Below are positions 56,635 to 64,000 of a DNA stretch of 64,000 nucleotides, in pieces. The translations under genes and the position numbers were made by a program. Every line of letters begins with the position of its first letter. The first letter of the stretch is position 1. Under the pieces are notes generated by a model. It was not told the origin of the DNA, made no database searches, and worked only from the letters and a program-made list of their open reading frames with translations. Source of the stretch: Burkholderiaceae bacterium (GTDB lineage: Bacteria > Pseudomonadota > Gammaproteobacteria > Burkholderiales > Burkholderiaceae_C); assembly GCA_024235855.1 (NCBI GenBank), contig JACKLN010000001.1, positions 186,001-250,000 on the forward strand. The letters are read 5' to 3'.

Positions 56635-56729
56635 TGTGGCGGCACGAAACTTGCAGGCATTCTAGCCCCAAGCGCCCTCGCCACAAGGGCCATCGCGACC
56701 GGCGACGCGAACGACCCGCGGTCGGCGTG

Positions 56730-56768
56730 ACCGGCGCCACGGGTGACGCCGCGCCGCGCCGCGCCGGT
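56730..56768 (-). terminator. Possible dsbA terminator
   Basis: Eight-base arms ACCGGCGC / GCGCCGGT with a 23-base loop follow the dsbA stop and separate it from lptA. The loop holds four CGCGC-type units. The large loop makes this a weak candidate. Confidence 0.3.
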
Positions 56769-57406
56769 CAGCGCACCTGCTGGATCAGGTAGTCGGTGAC
56801 GCGCAGGGCGCCAGCATGACCACCCGCACGGCCTGCCCCAGTATAGAAGCGGCCCTGGATGCCCATCGCCGGGGTACCGTCGATCTTGTACGCGTCGGAC
56901 AGCTGCCGTGCACGGTTGGCCTTGGTGTTCACCGAGAAGCCGCGGAAGGCGTCACTGAACTTCTTGGCATCGCCGCCGTTGGCGGCGACGAAATCGGCAT
57001 AGGCCTGCTCGGACAGCAGCTTGCGCCCCTGCAGGAAGATGGCGGCGAAGACACGCGAGTGCAGCGCGTCGAGCATGCCGATCTCCTCCATGGCGTAGAA
57101 GGCCTTCTGCGCGATCTGGTGGCGGGCCGTGAAGCCCACCGGCACGCGGCGGAACTCGACGTCCGCGGGCAGGCGCTTGACCCAGGCCTCGAGCAGCGGC
57201 TCGAAGTCGTTGCAGTGCGTGCACTCGTACCAGAAGAACTCGATGACCTCGACCTTCTTGCCCGGGGGCAGGCTCACGGGCACGGGCTGGGACAGCTTGA
57301 CGTAGTCCCGCCCCTCGACCGGGGCACCCTGCGCACGCACGGCACCGGCGGCGGTCAGGGTCAGGCTGCCGGCCACCAGGGCCTGGGAGAACTCACGTCG
57401 CTTCAT
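56768..57406 (-). CDS. dsbA: Thiol:disulfide interchange protein DsbA
   Basis: A 212-residue periplasmic oxidase. A Tat/Sec-like signal (RREFSQALVAGSLTLTAAGA) is followed by the thioredoxin fold with the active site EFFWYECTHCNDFEP, a CTHC centre, and the cis-proline in DGTPAMGIQGRF. It makes disulfides in envelope proteins, LptD among them. ATG 57406 lies six bases after AAAGG; ATG 57412 is too close. It sits 10 bases after the SPOR gene, third in argS-SPOR-dsbA. Confidence 0.92.
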   Translation of the reverse strand: MKRREFSQALVAGSLTLTAAGAVRAQGAPVEGRDYVKLSQPVPVSLPPGKKVEVIEFFWYECTHCNDFEPLLEAWVKRLPADVEFRRVPVGFTARHQIAQKAFYAMEEIGMLDALHSRVFAAIFLQGRKLLSEQAYADFVAANGGDAKKFSDAFRGFSVNTKANRARQLSDAYKIDGTPAMGIQGRFYTGAGRAGGHAGALRVTDYLIQQVR

Positions 57407-57416
57407 CGTCATCCTT

Positions 57417-58037
57417 TCAGGGCTTCTGCACGCGCACCAGCTGGCCTTCGATGCCGGCACCCTGCAGCTTGAGCTGCAGCGCGTCGGCCTCGGCCTTGGT
57501 GTCGAACGGACCCAGCCGCACCCGGTAGACGGTGCGCCCGGCCTGCTCTCGTTCGTGCACCTTGGCCGTGAAGCCCTGCATGGCCAGCGCAGCACGCTGG
57601 GCTTCGGCGTCCGGGGCCCGCGTGTAGGCGCCGACCTGGACGAGATAGGTGAACGCGGCCGGGGCCGATCCGGTGGACGGCGCCGGCGCCGTGGGCGCGC
57701 CGGACAGGATGGCTGCCGGGTCGCGCGCGCCGGGCGCACTGCCGGTGGTGGCCGGCGCGGCGGGCGAGGTGGGCGCCGTCGGGGTGGCCACGCTGGGCAG
57801 CGGCTGCGGGTTGGGCGCCAGCGGGGCGTTCGGGTCCCAGGTCTTGTTGCGCTCGGCCTCGGCCTTGTCCTGCTCGGCCGTGCGCTGCGGCAGCTTGTCG
57901 ACGAAGGGCACCGGCACCTTGGCGATGTACAGCGCCACGCCCAGCGCCAGCGCCAGACCGACCAGCAGGCCGACGACGAGGCCGATGGCAAAGCCGCCGC
58001 GGCTGCCGGACTTCGGGGACTTCTTTGCACGTGCCAT
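57417..58037 (-). CDS. SPOR-domain cell-division-type protein (FtsN-like)
   Basis: A 206-residue bitopic protein: a basic cytoplasmic start, one membrane helix (FAIGLVVGLLVGLALALGVA), a proline/alanine-rich linker (~60-125), and a C-terminal SPOR domain (FTYLVQVGAYTRAPDAEAQ ... RVRLGPFDTKAEADAL) that binds denuded septal peptidoglycan. The layout matches FtsN, the late divisome activator, and this gene usually follows argS in Burkholderiales. Its start overlaps the argS stop by one base. Confidence 0.85.
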   Translation of the reverse strand: MARAKKSPKSGSRGGFAIGLVVGLLVGLALALGVALYIAKVPVPFVDKLPQRTAEQDKAEAERNKTWDPNAPLAPNPQPLPSVATPTAPTSPAAPATTGSAPGARDPAAILSGAPTAPAPSTGSAPAAFTYLVQVGAYTRAPDAEAQRAALAMQGFTAKVHEREQAGRTVYRVRLGPFDTKAEADALQLKLQGAGIEGQLVRVQKP

Positions 58038-59743
58038 CACACCACCTCCGGTTCGCGCGCCATCTGCACGGGCGCCCCCACGCCCAGCACGCCCAGACCA
58101 CTGGCCAGCACCTGGCGCGTGGCCGCCAGCAGCGCCATGCGGGCGATGGCCAGGCCCGCATCGTCGACCAGGAAGCGTTCGGCTGCGTACCAGCTGTGGA
58201 AGGCCGCGGCCAGGTCGCGCAGCCAGAAGGCCACGTCGTGCGGCGCGTGGTCGGCGGCAGCACGGGTCAGCATCTCCGGGTACTCCGCCAGCTTGAGCAT
58301 CAGTGCGGTCTCGGTGGGCGCCGTCAGCCGCGTCAGGTCGGCCTGCGGCAGCGTGGCTTCGTCGCCGGCCTTCTGCTGCTGCCACTGGGCCAGCACCGAG
58401 CAGATGCGCGCGTGGGCGTACTGCACGTAGAAGACCGGGTTCTCGTCGCTGGCCTTCACGGCGAGGTCGACGTCGAAGACGAACTCGGTGTCGGCCTTGC
58501 GGCTGATGAGGAAGAAGCGCACCGCGTCGCGGCTGGTCCAGTCGATCAGGTCGCGCAGCGTGACGTAGCCGCCGGCACGCTTGGAGATCTTGACCTCCTG
58601 CCCGCCCTTCATCACGGTGACCATCTTGTGCAGCACGTAGTCGGGCCAGCCCTGCGGGATGCCGGCACCGGCGGCCTGCAGGCCGGCGCGCACGCGGGCG
58701 ATGGTGCCGTGGTGGTCGCTGCCCTGCACGTTGATGACCTTGGTGAAGCCGCGCTCCCACTTGTGCACGTGGTAGGCCACGTCGGGCACGAAGTAGGTGT
58801 AGGCGCCGTCGGACTTGCGCATCACGCGGTCCTTGTCGTCGCCGTAGTCGGTGCTGCGCAGCCACAGCGCACCACCGTCCTCGAAGGTCTTGCCGGCCTC
58901 CACCAGCCGCTGCACCGTCTGTTCGACGCGCCCGCTGCTGTAGAGGCCCGACTCGAGGTAGTAGTGGTCGAAGCGCACGTCGAAGGCGCGCAGGTCCAGG
59001 TCCTGCTCGTGGCGCAGGTAGGCCACGGCGAACTGGCGGATCGCGTCCAGATCGTCGGCATTGCCGCTGGCGGTGTAGGCGCGGTCGTCGGCGTGCACGG
59101 TGGCGCCGGCGGCGTAGTCGCGCGCGATGTCGGCGATGTACTCGCCGTTGTAGGCCGCCTCTGGCCAGTCGGCGTCGCCCGGCTTCAGGCCCTGCAGGCG
59201 GGCCTGCACGGAGATGGCCAGGTTGCCGATCTGCACGCCGGCATCGTTGTAATAGAACTCGCGGTGCACCTGCCAGCCCTGGGTCTCGAACAGCCGGCAC
59301 AGGCTGTCGCCCAGCGCCGCCTGGCGGCCGTGGCCCACGTGCAGCGGGCCGGTGGGGTTGGCGGAGACGAACTCGACCATCAGCCGCTGGCCGTTGGCCG
59401 GCTGACGACCGAAACACGCACCCGCGGCGAGCACCTCGCGCACCACGGCCTGCTTGGCCGCCGGGGCCAGGCGCAGGTTCACGAAGCCCGGGCCGGCGAT
59501 CTCCAGCGCCTGCACCCAGCGCTGCACCGCCGGCTGCGCCTGCAGCAGGGCCACGAGCTCGGTGCCGAGCTCGCGCGGGTTGCGCTTGAGCGCGCGCGCC
59601 AGGCCCATGGCCGCGGTGATGGCCAGGTCGCCGTGGGCGGCCTGCTTGGGACTCTCGAAGGCGGCCTTCGGGGCGGCGCCGGGGGCCAGCTGGTCGAGCG
59701 CCGCCTGCAGCGCCTGCAGCAGCTGCTGCTTGGCTTCAATCAT
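58037..59743 (-). CDS. argS: Arginyl-tRNA synthetase
   Basis: ArgS, 568 residues, a class Ia synthetase. The N-terminal additional domain is present, the HIGH motif occurs as PTGPLHVGHGRQAALGD, and the class-Ia KMSK region is replaced by VKISKRAGGYVTLRDLID. The C-terminal anticodon domain ends VLGVGAPVQMAREPEVV. It heads argS-SPOR-dsbA. The start at 59743 lies directly beside a repeat/hairpin element (59746-59818). Confidence 0.96.
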   Translation of the reverse strand: MIEAKQQLLQALQAALDQLAPGAAPKAAFESPKQAAHGDLAITAAMGLARALKRNPRELGTELVALLQAQPAVQRWVQALEIAGPGFVNLRLAPAAKQAVVREVLAAGACFGRQPANGQRLMVEFVSANPTGPLHVGHGRQAALGDSLCRLFETQGWQVHREFYYNDAGVQIGNLAISVQARLQGLKPGDADWPEAAYNGEYIADIARDYAAGATVHADDRAYTASGNADDLDAIRQFAVAYLRHEQDLDLRAFDVRFDHYYLESGLYSSGRVEQTVQRLVEAGKTFEDGGALWLRSTDYGDDKDRVMRKSDGAYTYFVPDVAYHVHKWERGFTKVINVQGSDHHGTIARVRAGLQAAGAGIPQGWPDYVLHKMVTVMKGGQEVKISKRAGGYVTLRDLIDWTSRDAVRFFLISRKADTEFVFDVDLAVKASDENPVFYVQYAHARICSVLAQWQQQKAGDEATLPQADLTRLTAPTETALMLKLAEYPEMLTRAAADHAPHDVAFWLRDLAAAFHSWYAAERFLVDDAGLAIARMALLAATRQVLASGLGVLGVGAPVQMAREPEVV

Positions 59744-59745
59744 GT

Positions 59746-59818
59746 CAGTTCCGCCCGGCCGTTCCGAAGGAACTGACCGCCCCCGTGGGGGGCAGCGAAC
59801 GAAGTGAGCGTGGGGGAC
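59746..59818. repeat. Intergenic REP-like element with nested hairpins beside argS
   Basis: Between argS and the kinase gene lie, in order: CAGTTCC (59746-59752), GTTCC-GAA-GGAAC (59761-59773), CCCCC-GT-GGGGG-type arms (59780-59791) and AGCGAACGAAGTGAGCGTGG. From memory, sequences of this type recur many times between genes in Comamonadaceae and relatives, so I read it as a repetitive intergenic element. The copy number cannot be judged from one window. Confidence 0.5.
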
Positions 59819-59823
59819 AACAC

Positions 59824-61268
59824 ATGCCGGGATTCTACGGGTGGGGTCCGAAGCGGCAGGAAACGCCAGCCTATTCCGGCGACCACTCCGGCGGCGGCGG
59901 CGGCAAGATCCGCCCGACCATGTCCGCCGCCCTGCCCCCCGACGTCCTCACCCAGCCGCTGCCGGCGCGCATCGGCCCGTACGAGGTGCGGGCCAAGATC
60001 GGCGAAGGGGCGACCAGCGAGGTCTTCCTGGCCCGCGACAGCTTCCGCCAGCGGGACGTCGCCATCAAGCGCGTGCGCAGCGGCCAGGTGTTCGATTCGC
60101 GCGTGGGGCACTTCCAGGCCCACTTCTTCGCCGCCGAGGCGGCCCTGGTCGGCCGCCTGCAGCACCCGAACGTGGTGCAGATCTACGACGCCGTGCCCGA
60201 CACCGAGGGCTCCTACCTGGTGATGGAGTACGTGCCCGGCATCACGCTGCGGCGCTTCTGCCGCGCCGACGCCCTGCTGCCGCTGGCGCAGATCGTGGAA
60301 ATCGGCTTCAAGTGCGCCAAGGCGCTGGGCTACGTCTTCCGCCAGGGCCTGATCCACCGCGACGTCAAGCCGGCCAATATCCTGGCCGTGACCGACGGCG
60401 ACGCCGTGGTCGACGTGAAGATCAGCGATTTCGGCAGCGTCTTCGCGATGGATTCGAGCGCACCCAGGTGTACCGCGTGGGCTCGCTGGCCTACATGTCG
60501 CCCGAGCAGCTGGACGGCGACACGCTGGACTGCCGGGCCGACATGTACTCGCTGTCGGCGGTGCTGTACCACCTGATCGCCGGCCGCCCACCGTTCGACG
60601 CCACGCAGCAGGCGGCGATCATGCATCAGATCTACAGTGCCGAGCCGCCACCGCTGAAGTCGCTGCGCGAGGGCGTCAGCGACGCGCTGCACGACCTGAT
60701 CCACCGCGGCCTGGCCAAGGACCGCCAGCAGCGCTTTGCCAGCTGGGACGACTACGCCCAGGCCCTGTCGGACCTGGTGGCCACACAGGCCGTGCCGCGC
60801 GCCGCCGCCCAGGAGGTGCTGGACTCCGAGCGCTTCAACCTGCTGCGCACGCTGGACTTCTTCAAGGGCTTCGGCGACGTGGAACTGTGGGAGGTGGTGC
60901 ACCGCGCCACCTGGCAGCGGCTGCCGTTCGGCCACGCCATCTACAAGAAGGGCGACGAGGGCAACAGCTTCCACATCCTGGCCCAGGGCCAGATCGAGGT
61001 CTACCGCGACGGCCAGCGCGTGGCGCAGCTGGGCGTGGGCACGTCGGTGGGCGAGATGGCCTACCTGGCACCCAGCCCGGCACTGCGCCTGCACAGCGCC
61101 GACATCCTGGTCACCGAACCGGCCACCACGATCAGCTTCACGCCCGGGGCGATGGAACACCTCAGCCCGAACACCCGCCACCTGTTCGACGCCGCCTTCA
61201 TCCACGTGCTGGTGCGGCGGCTGCACGCGGCGCACGAGCAGCTGGCGCACCCGCGCAAGATCCTGTAG
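59824..61268 (+). CDS. Serine/threonine protein kinase with C-terminal cyclic-nucleotide-type sensor domain (broken by one single-base indel)
   Basis: About 481 residues after repair. The Hanks-type kinase (residues ~50-320) has the glycine loop KIGEGATSEVF, the lysine in VAIKRVRSG, the catalytic HRDVKPANIL and the metal-binding ISDFGSVFA. One base appears lost near 60451-60457. The activation segment and lower lobe (YRVGSLAYMSPEQLDGDTLD onward) continue in the next frame. A cNMP-binding-like beta roll follows (~370-470: LPFGHAIYKKGDEGNSFHI, LGVGTSVGEMAYL). This pairing suggests a kinase gated by a cyclic nucleotide or similar ligand. The ATG at 59824 is used. No dedicated substrate gene is adjacent. 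Confidence 0.85.
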
Positions 61269-61290
61269 GTCCTCCGGCCGGCGCGCCGGG

Positions 61291-62199
61291 TCAGGCCGCA
61301 GTCCAGTAGGCCGTGTCGCCGTAGTGGTGCTTCAGGAAGTCGATCCACAGCCGCACCCGCAGCGGCAGGTGGCGCGCATGCGGGAAGACGGCATAGATGC
61401 CGTTGGGCGGCGCGGCGAAGTCGGCCAGCACCACCTGCAGCGTGCCGTCGGCCACTTCCTTCTCGACCTCCCAGGTGCTGCGCCAGGCGATGCCCAGGCC
61501 CTGCAGGCACCAGTCGTGCAGCACCTGGCCGTCGCTGCAGTCCAGCCGGCCGCCGGGGCGCAGGTGGGTCAGGCGGTCGTCCACCGTGAAGGCCCAGCCG
61601 CGGGTCTGGCTGGCGTCGGAGGACAGCGTCAGGCACTGGTGGCGCATCAGGTCGGACGGTGACTTCGGCACGCCGGCGCGCTTCAGGTAGGCCGGTGCCG
61701 CCACGCACAGCCGGCGGTTGTCGGCCAGACGCACGCTGATCAGGCTGGAATCGGGCAGGTCGCCCACGCGCACCGCGCAGTCGAAACCCTCGTTGACCAT
61801 GTCCACCACGCGGTCCGACAGGTTCAGCGACAGGCTCACGTCCGGGTGCTCGGCCAGGAAGCGTGGCACCAGCGGCGCCACGTGGCGGCGGCCGAAGCCG
61901 CCGGGCGCCGTGACACGCAAGTGGCCGCTCGCTTTCACACCGCCGGCGCTGACACTGGCTTCGGCACTGGCCAGGTCGGCCAGCAGACGCTGGCAGTTCT
62001 CCAGGAAGGCGCTGCCTTCGTGGGTGAGCGTGATGCGCCGCGTGGTGCGCACCAGCAGCTTGACACCCAGACGCGCCTCCAGGGCGTCGATGCGGCGGCC
62101 GATCACCGCCGGCGCCACGCCCTCGGCATGCGCCGCCGCCGTGAGGCTGCCCTTGGCCGCCACGGCGACGAAGGACTCGATCTGCTTGAGCCGATCCAT
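61291..62199 (-). CDS. LysR-family transcriptional regulator
   Basis: A 302-residue regulator. The N-terminal winged helix (IESFVAVAAKGSLTAAAHAE, GVAPAVIGRRIDALEARLGV, RTTRRITLTHEG) is followed by the two-lobed effector domain (~90-300). The ATG at 62199 places the HTH at the usual distance from the start. It is divergent from the haloacid dehalogenase gene with 83 bases between, where an AT-rich stretch around 62243-62260 probably contains the promoters. By the usual LysR pattern it would control that gene; the inducer is unknown. Confidence 0.92.
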   Translation of the reverse strand: MDRLKQIESFVAVAAKGSLTAAAHAEGVAPAVIGRRIDALEARLGVKLLVRTTRRITLTHEGSAFLENCQRLLADLASAEASVSAGGVKASGHLRVTAPGGFGRRHVAPLVPRFLAEHPDVSLSLNLSDRVVDMVNEGFDCAVRVGDLPDSSLISVRLADNRRLCVAAPAYLKRAGVPKSPSDLMRHQCLTLSSDASQTRGWAFTVDDRLTHLRPGGRLDCSDGQVLHDWCLQGLGIAWRSTWEVEKEVADGTLQVVLADFAAPPNGIYAVFPHARHLPLRVRLWIDFLKHHYGDTAYWTAA

Positions 62200-62282
62200 G
62201 CTCGGATTATGCGCACTCGACACAAAGATCAAAGCCAGTGCGGGGAATTAATGTCGCTTCAGCGGTGGAATACAGTGGCGAC

Positions 62283-62990
62283 ATGGACACTGGCCGTTCC
62301 CCTGCCGCCGCGCCCAAGGCCGTGCTGTTCGACGCCTACGGCACGCTGTTCGACGTCTACAGCGTCGGCCTGCTGGCCGAACAGCTGTTCCCGGGCCAGG
62401 GCGACGCGCTGGCCCAGGTCTGGCGCGACAAGCAGATCGAGTACAGCCGCCTGGTGTCGATGAGCGGTGGCCAGGGCCAGCACTACAAGCCGTTCTGGGA
62501 CATCACGCGCGCCGGCCTGCGCTTCGCCGCCGCGCGCCTGAAGCTGACGCTGGGCGACGAGGCCGAGGCGAAGCTGATGAACCAGTACCGCCACCTGTCG
62601 GCCTTCCCGGAGAACCGCGAGGTGCTGCTGGCGCTGAAGGCGCGCGGCATCCGCGCCGGCGTGCTGAGCAACGGCGACCCCGACATGCTGGGCGTGGCCG
62701 TCAAGAGCGCCGGCTTCGCCGACCTGCTGGACCCGGTGCTCAGCGTGCACGCCACGCGCCGCTACAAGACCGACCCCGCCACCTACGCGCTGGGCCCGCA
62801 GGCGCTGGGCCTGCCGGCGCGCGACATCCTCTTCGTGTCCAGCAACGGCTGGGACGCCATCGGCGCCACCTGGTACGGCTACACCACGCTGTGGGTCAAC
62901 CGCGGCGGCCTGCCGCTGGAGGCGCTGGACACCGAACCCACCCGCATCGGCACCAGCCTGCGCGACGTGCTGTCTTTCTTTCCTTCCTGA
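62283..62990 (+). CDS. Haloacid dehalogenase, type II
   Basis: A 235-residue HAD-superfamily enzyme. The nucleophile is Asp17 in VLFDAYGTLFDVYS. The residues of L-2-haloacid dehalogenases follow in order: an Arg in the cap (WRDKQIEYSRL), Ser/Asn in GVLSNGDPDML, Lys/Tyr in RRYKTDPATYAL, and SSNGWDAIGA for the Ser-Asn-Asp triad. This is the set for hydrolytic removal of halide from 2-haloalkanoates, giving for example glycolate from haloacetate. The ATG at 62283 is used. It lies 22 bases before glcB and opposite a LysR gene. Confidence 0.9.
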   Translation: MDTGRSPAAAPKAVLFDAYGTLFDVYSVGLLAEQLFPGQGDALAQVWRDKQIEYSRLVSMSGGQGQHYKPFWDITRAGLRFAAARLKLTLGDEAEAKLMNQYRHLSAFPENREVLLALKARGIRAGVLSNGDPDMLGVAVKSAGFADLLDPVLSVHATRRYKTDPATYALGPQALGLPARDILFVSSNGWDAIGATWYGYTTLWVNRGGLPLEALDTEPTRIGTSLRDVLSFFPS

Positions 62991-63012
62991 TCCTTCCCGA
63001 GTGAGTCTTGCC

Positions 63013-64000
63013 ATGACCGACCGCACCTCCGTCCACGGCCTGAAGGTCGCCACCGTCCTCAAGGACTTCATCGACCAGCAGGTCCTGCCCGGCAGCGGCC
63101 TGGACGCCGCCGCCTTCTGGGCCGGCTTCGACAAGCTGGTGACGGACCTCGCGCCGAAGAACGCCGCCCTGCTGGCCGAGCGCGACCGCCTGCAGGCCGA
63201 GCTCGACGCCTGGCACCGCGCCAACCCGGGCCCGGTGAAGAAGGCCGCGGCCTACCGCAAGTTCCTGCAGAAGATCGGCTACCTCGTGCCCGACCCGGGC
63301 CCGGTGAAGGCCACGACGAAGAACGTGGACGCCGAGCTGGCGCGCCAGGCCGGCCCGCAGCTGGTGGTGCCGATCACCAACGCACGCTATGCGCTCAACG
63401 CCGCCAACGCGCGCTGGGGCAGTCTGTACGACGCGCTCTACGGCACCGACGTGCTGCCGGAAACCGACGGCGCCGAGAAGGGCAAGGGCTACAACCCGGT
63501 GCGCGGCGCCAAGGTCATCGCCTACGCGCGCCACGTGCTCGACCGCGTGGCGCCGCTGAAGAAAGGCAGCCACCTTGACAGCACCGGCTACGCGGTCAAG
63601 GCTGGCGCGCTGGTCGTCACGCTGAAGGACGGCAGCAGCCAGCCGCTGAAGCAGCCGAAGCAGTTCGTGGGCTACGAGGGCCAGGCCGACGCGCCGTCGG
63701 GCGTGCTGCTGGTGCACCATGGCCTGCACCTGGACCTCCGCATCGACCGCAGCACCGCCATCGGCAAGGACGACCCGGCCGGCGTCTGCGACCTGGTCAT
63801 CGAGTCCGCGCTGTCGACCATCCTCGACCTGGAAGACTCCGTGGCCGTGGTGGACGCCGCCGACAAGGTGCAGGCCTACGGCAACTGGCTGGGCATCCTG
63901 GACGGCACGCTGACCGAGGAAGTGGCCAAGGGCGGCACCACCTTCACCCGCCGCCTGAATGCCGACCGCGTCTACACCGCACCCGAAGGGCGGCACGGTC
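63013..64000 (+). CDS. glcB: Malate synthase G (C-terminus beyond window)
   Basis: The first ~329 of about 720 residues of GlcB, which joins glyoxylate and acetyl-CoA to malate. Characteristic parts are VATVLKDFIDQQVLPGSGLD at the start, VVPITNARYALNAANARWG, FVGYEGQADAPSGVLLVHHG-like segments and ILDLEDSVAVVDAADKV. The catalytic arginine and aspartate lie beyond the edge. At the end the observed codons read APEGRHG, whereas dropping one G of the run 63988-63990 gives APEGGTV as in other GlcB proteins, so a further single-base error is likely. It follows the dehalogenase after 22 bases on the same strand. Confidence 0.92.
   Translation, partial: MTDRTSVHGLKVATVLKDFIDQQVLPGSGLDAAAFWAGFDKLVTDLAPKNAALLAERDRLQAELDAWHRANPGPVKKAAAYRKFLQKIGYLVPDPGPVKATTKNVDAELARQAGPQLVVPITNARYALNAANARWGSLYDALYGTDVLPETDGAEKGKGYNPVRGAKVIAYARHVLDRVAPLKKGSHLDSTGYAVKAGALVVTLKDGSSQPLKQPKQFVGYEGQADAPSGVLLVHHGLHLDLRIDRSTAIGKDDPAGVCDLVIESALSTILDLEDSVAVVDAADKVQAYGNWLGILDGTLTEEVAKGGTTFTRRLNADRVYTAPEGRHG

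Noticed and set aside
56748..56764. CGCGC-type repeats as a microsatellite
   Set aside because: Too short and imperfect in a GC-rich background; part of a weak hairpin.
60451..60457. Programmed frameshift in the kinase
   Set aside because: No slippery heptamer or downstream structure stands out, and similar breaks occur in several unrelated genes, favouring sequencing error.

Overview
The window is very GC-rich, densely packed DNA from what looks like a betaproteobacterium of the order Burkholderiales, most like the Rubrivivax / Ideonella / Methylibium group. This is inferred from gene content and order (lptD-surA-rsmA, lptA-lptB-rpoN, argS-SPOR-dsbA, PEP-CTERM proteins, the aapJQMP transporter), not from a database search. 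I see no rRNA, tRNA, CRISPR array, insertion sequence, phage gene or plasmid function. It reads as ordinary chromosome, and no stretch over 300 bases lacks a gene.

Layout. 1-4.3 kb: a truncated NuoE-NuoF-type formate dehydrogenase beta subunit, an EamA exporter, pcaIJ (3-oxoadipate CoA-transferase) and an HCCA-isomerase-like gene. 4.3-9.6 kb: a DctS/DctR-like two-component system divergent from the malic enzyme gene maeB. 9.6-10.8 kb: a secreted barnase-type ribonuclease and its barstar inhibitor. 10.9-18.3 kb: outer-membrane biogenesis genes lptD-surA-rsmA, divergent from amgK and an ABC exporter. 18.3-22.2 kb: an MscS channel, a secreted protein with a duplicated domain, and two fasciclin genes. 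22.4-26.6 kb: an M20 peptidase, a lipase-like hydrolase, a dienoyl-CoA isomerase and a TPR protein. 26.8-30.9 kb: the amino-acid importer aapJQMP, preceded by a good sigma-54 promoter candidate. 31-38.7 kb: a large unrecognised membrane protein, a MarR regulator divergent from a tannase-family esterase, an AmpG-like MFS carrier, a VOC protein and an old-yellow-enzyme reductase. 38.8-44.5 kb: a YtrA-type GntR/ABC operon, a small hydrolase, a VPLPA-type sorted protein, mnmA and nudJ. 44.6-50.7 kb: pntAB, fadD, rsmE and a YidB-like gene. 50.7-57.4 kb: a DedA protein, an RlmL-like methyltransferase, a PEP-CTERM protein, rpoN-lptB-lptA and dsbA. 57.4-64 kb: an FtsN-like SPOR protein, argS, a Ser/Thr kinase with a cyclic-nucleotide-type sensor, a LysR regulator divergent from a haloacid dehalogenase, and the start of glcB.

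Metabolic theme. Several loci serve organic-acid use: pcaIJ feeds succinyl-CoA and acetyl-CoA into the TCA cycle; DctS/DctR-like signalling sits beside maeB; pntAB balances NADPH; glcB takes glyoxylate, which the neighbouring 2-haloacid dehalogenase could supply via glycolate; fadD and the dienoyl-CoA isomerase serve fatty-acid oxidation. Envelope genes are the second theme (lptD, surA, lptA, lptB, amgK, SPOR, dsbA, PEP-CTERM, fasciclin).

Sequence quality. At least five conserved genes (the dctS-like kinase, lptD, the ABC exporter, pntA and the Ser/Thr kinase), probably also glcB at the right edge, are interrupted by single-base indels, mostly in short homopolymers or GC runs. Correct coding resumes in another frame each time, so these look like sequencing errors rather than pseudogenes. 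I found no convincing wholly new system. The best candidates for follow-up are the large membrane protein at 30980-32938, the sigma-54 promoter of aapJ, the heptanucleotide repeat at 26606-26631, and the repeat/hairpin element abutting argS.
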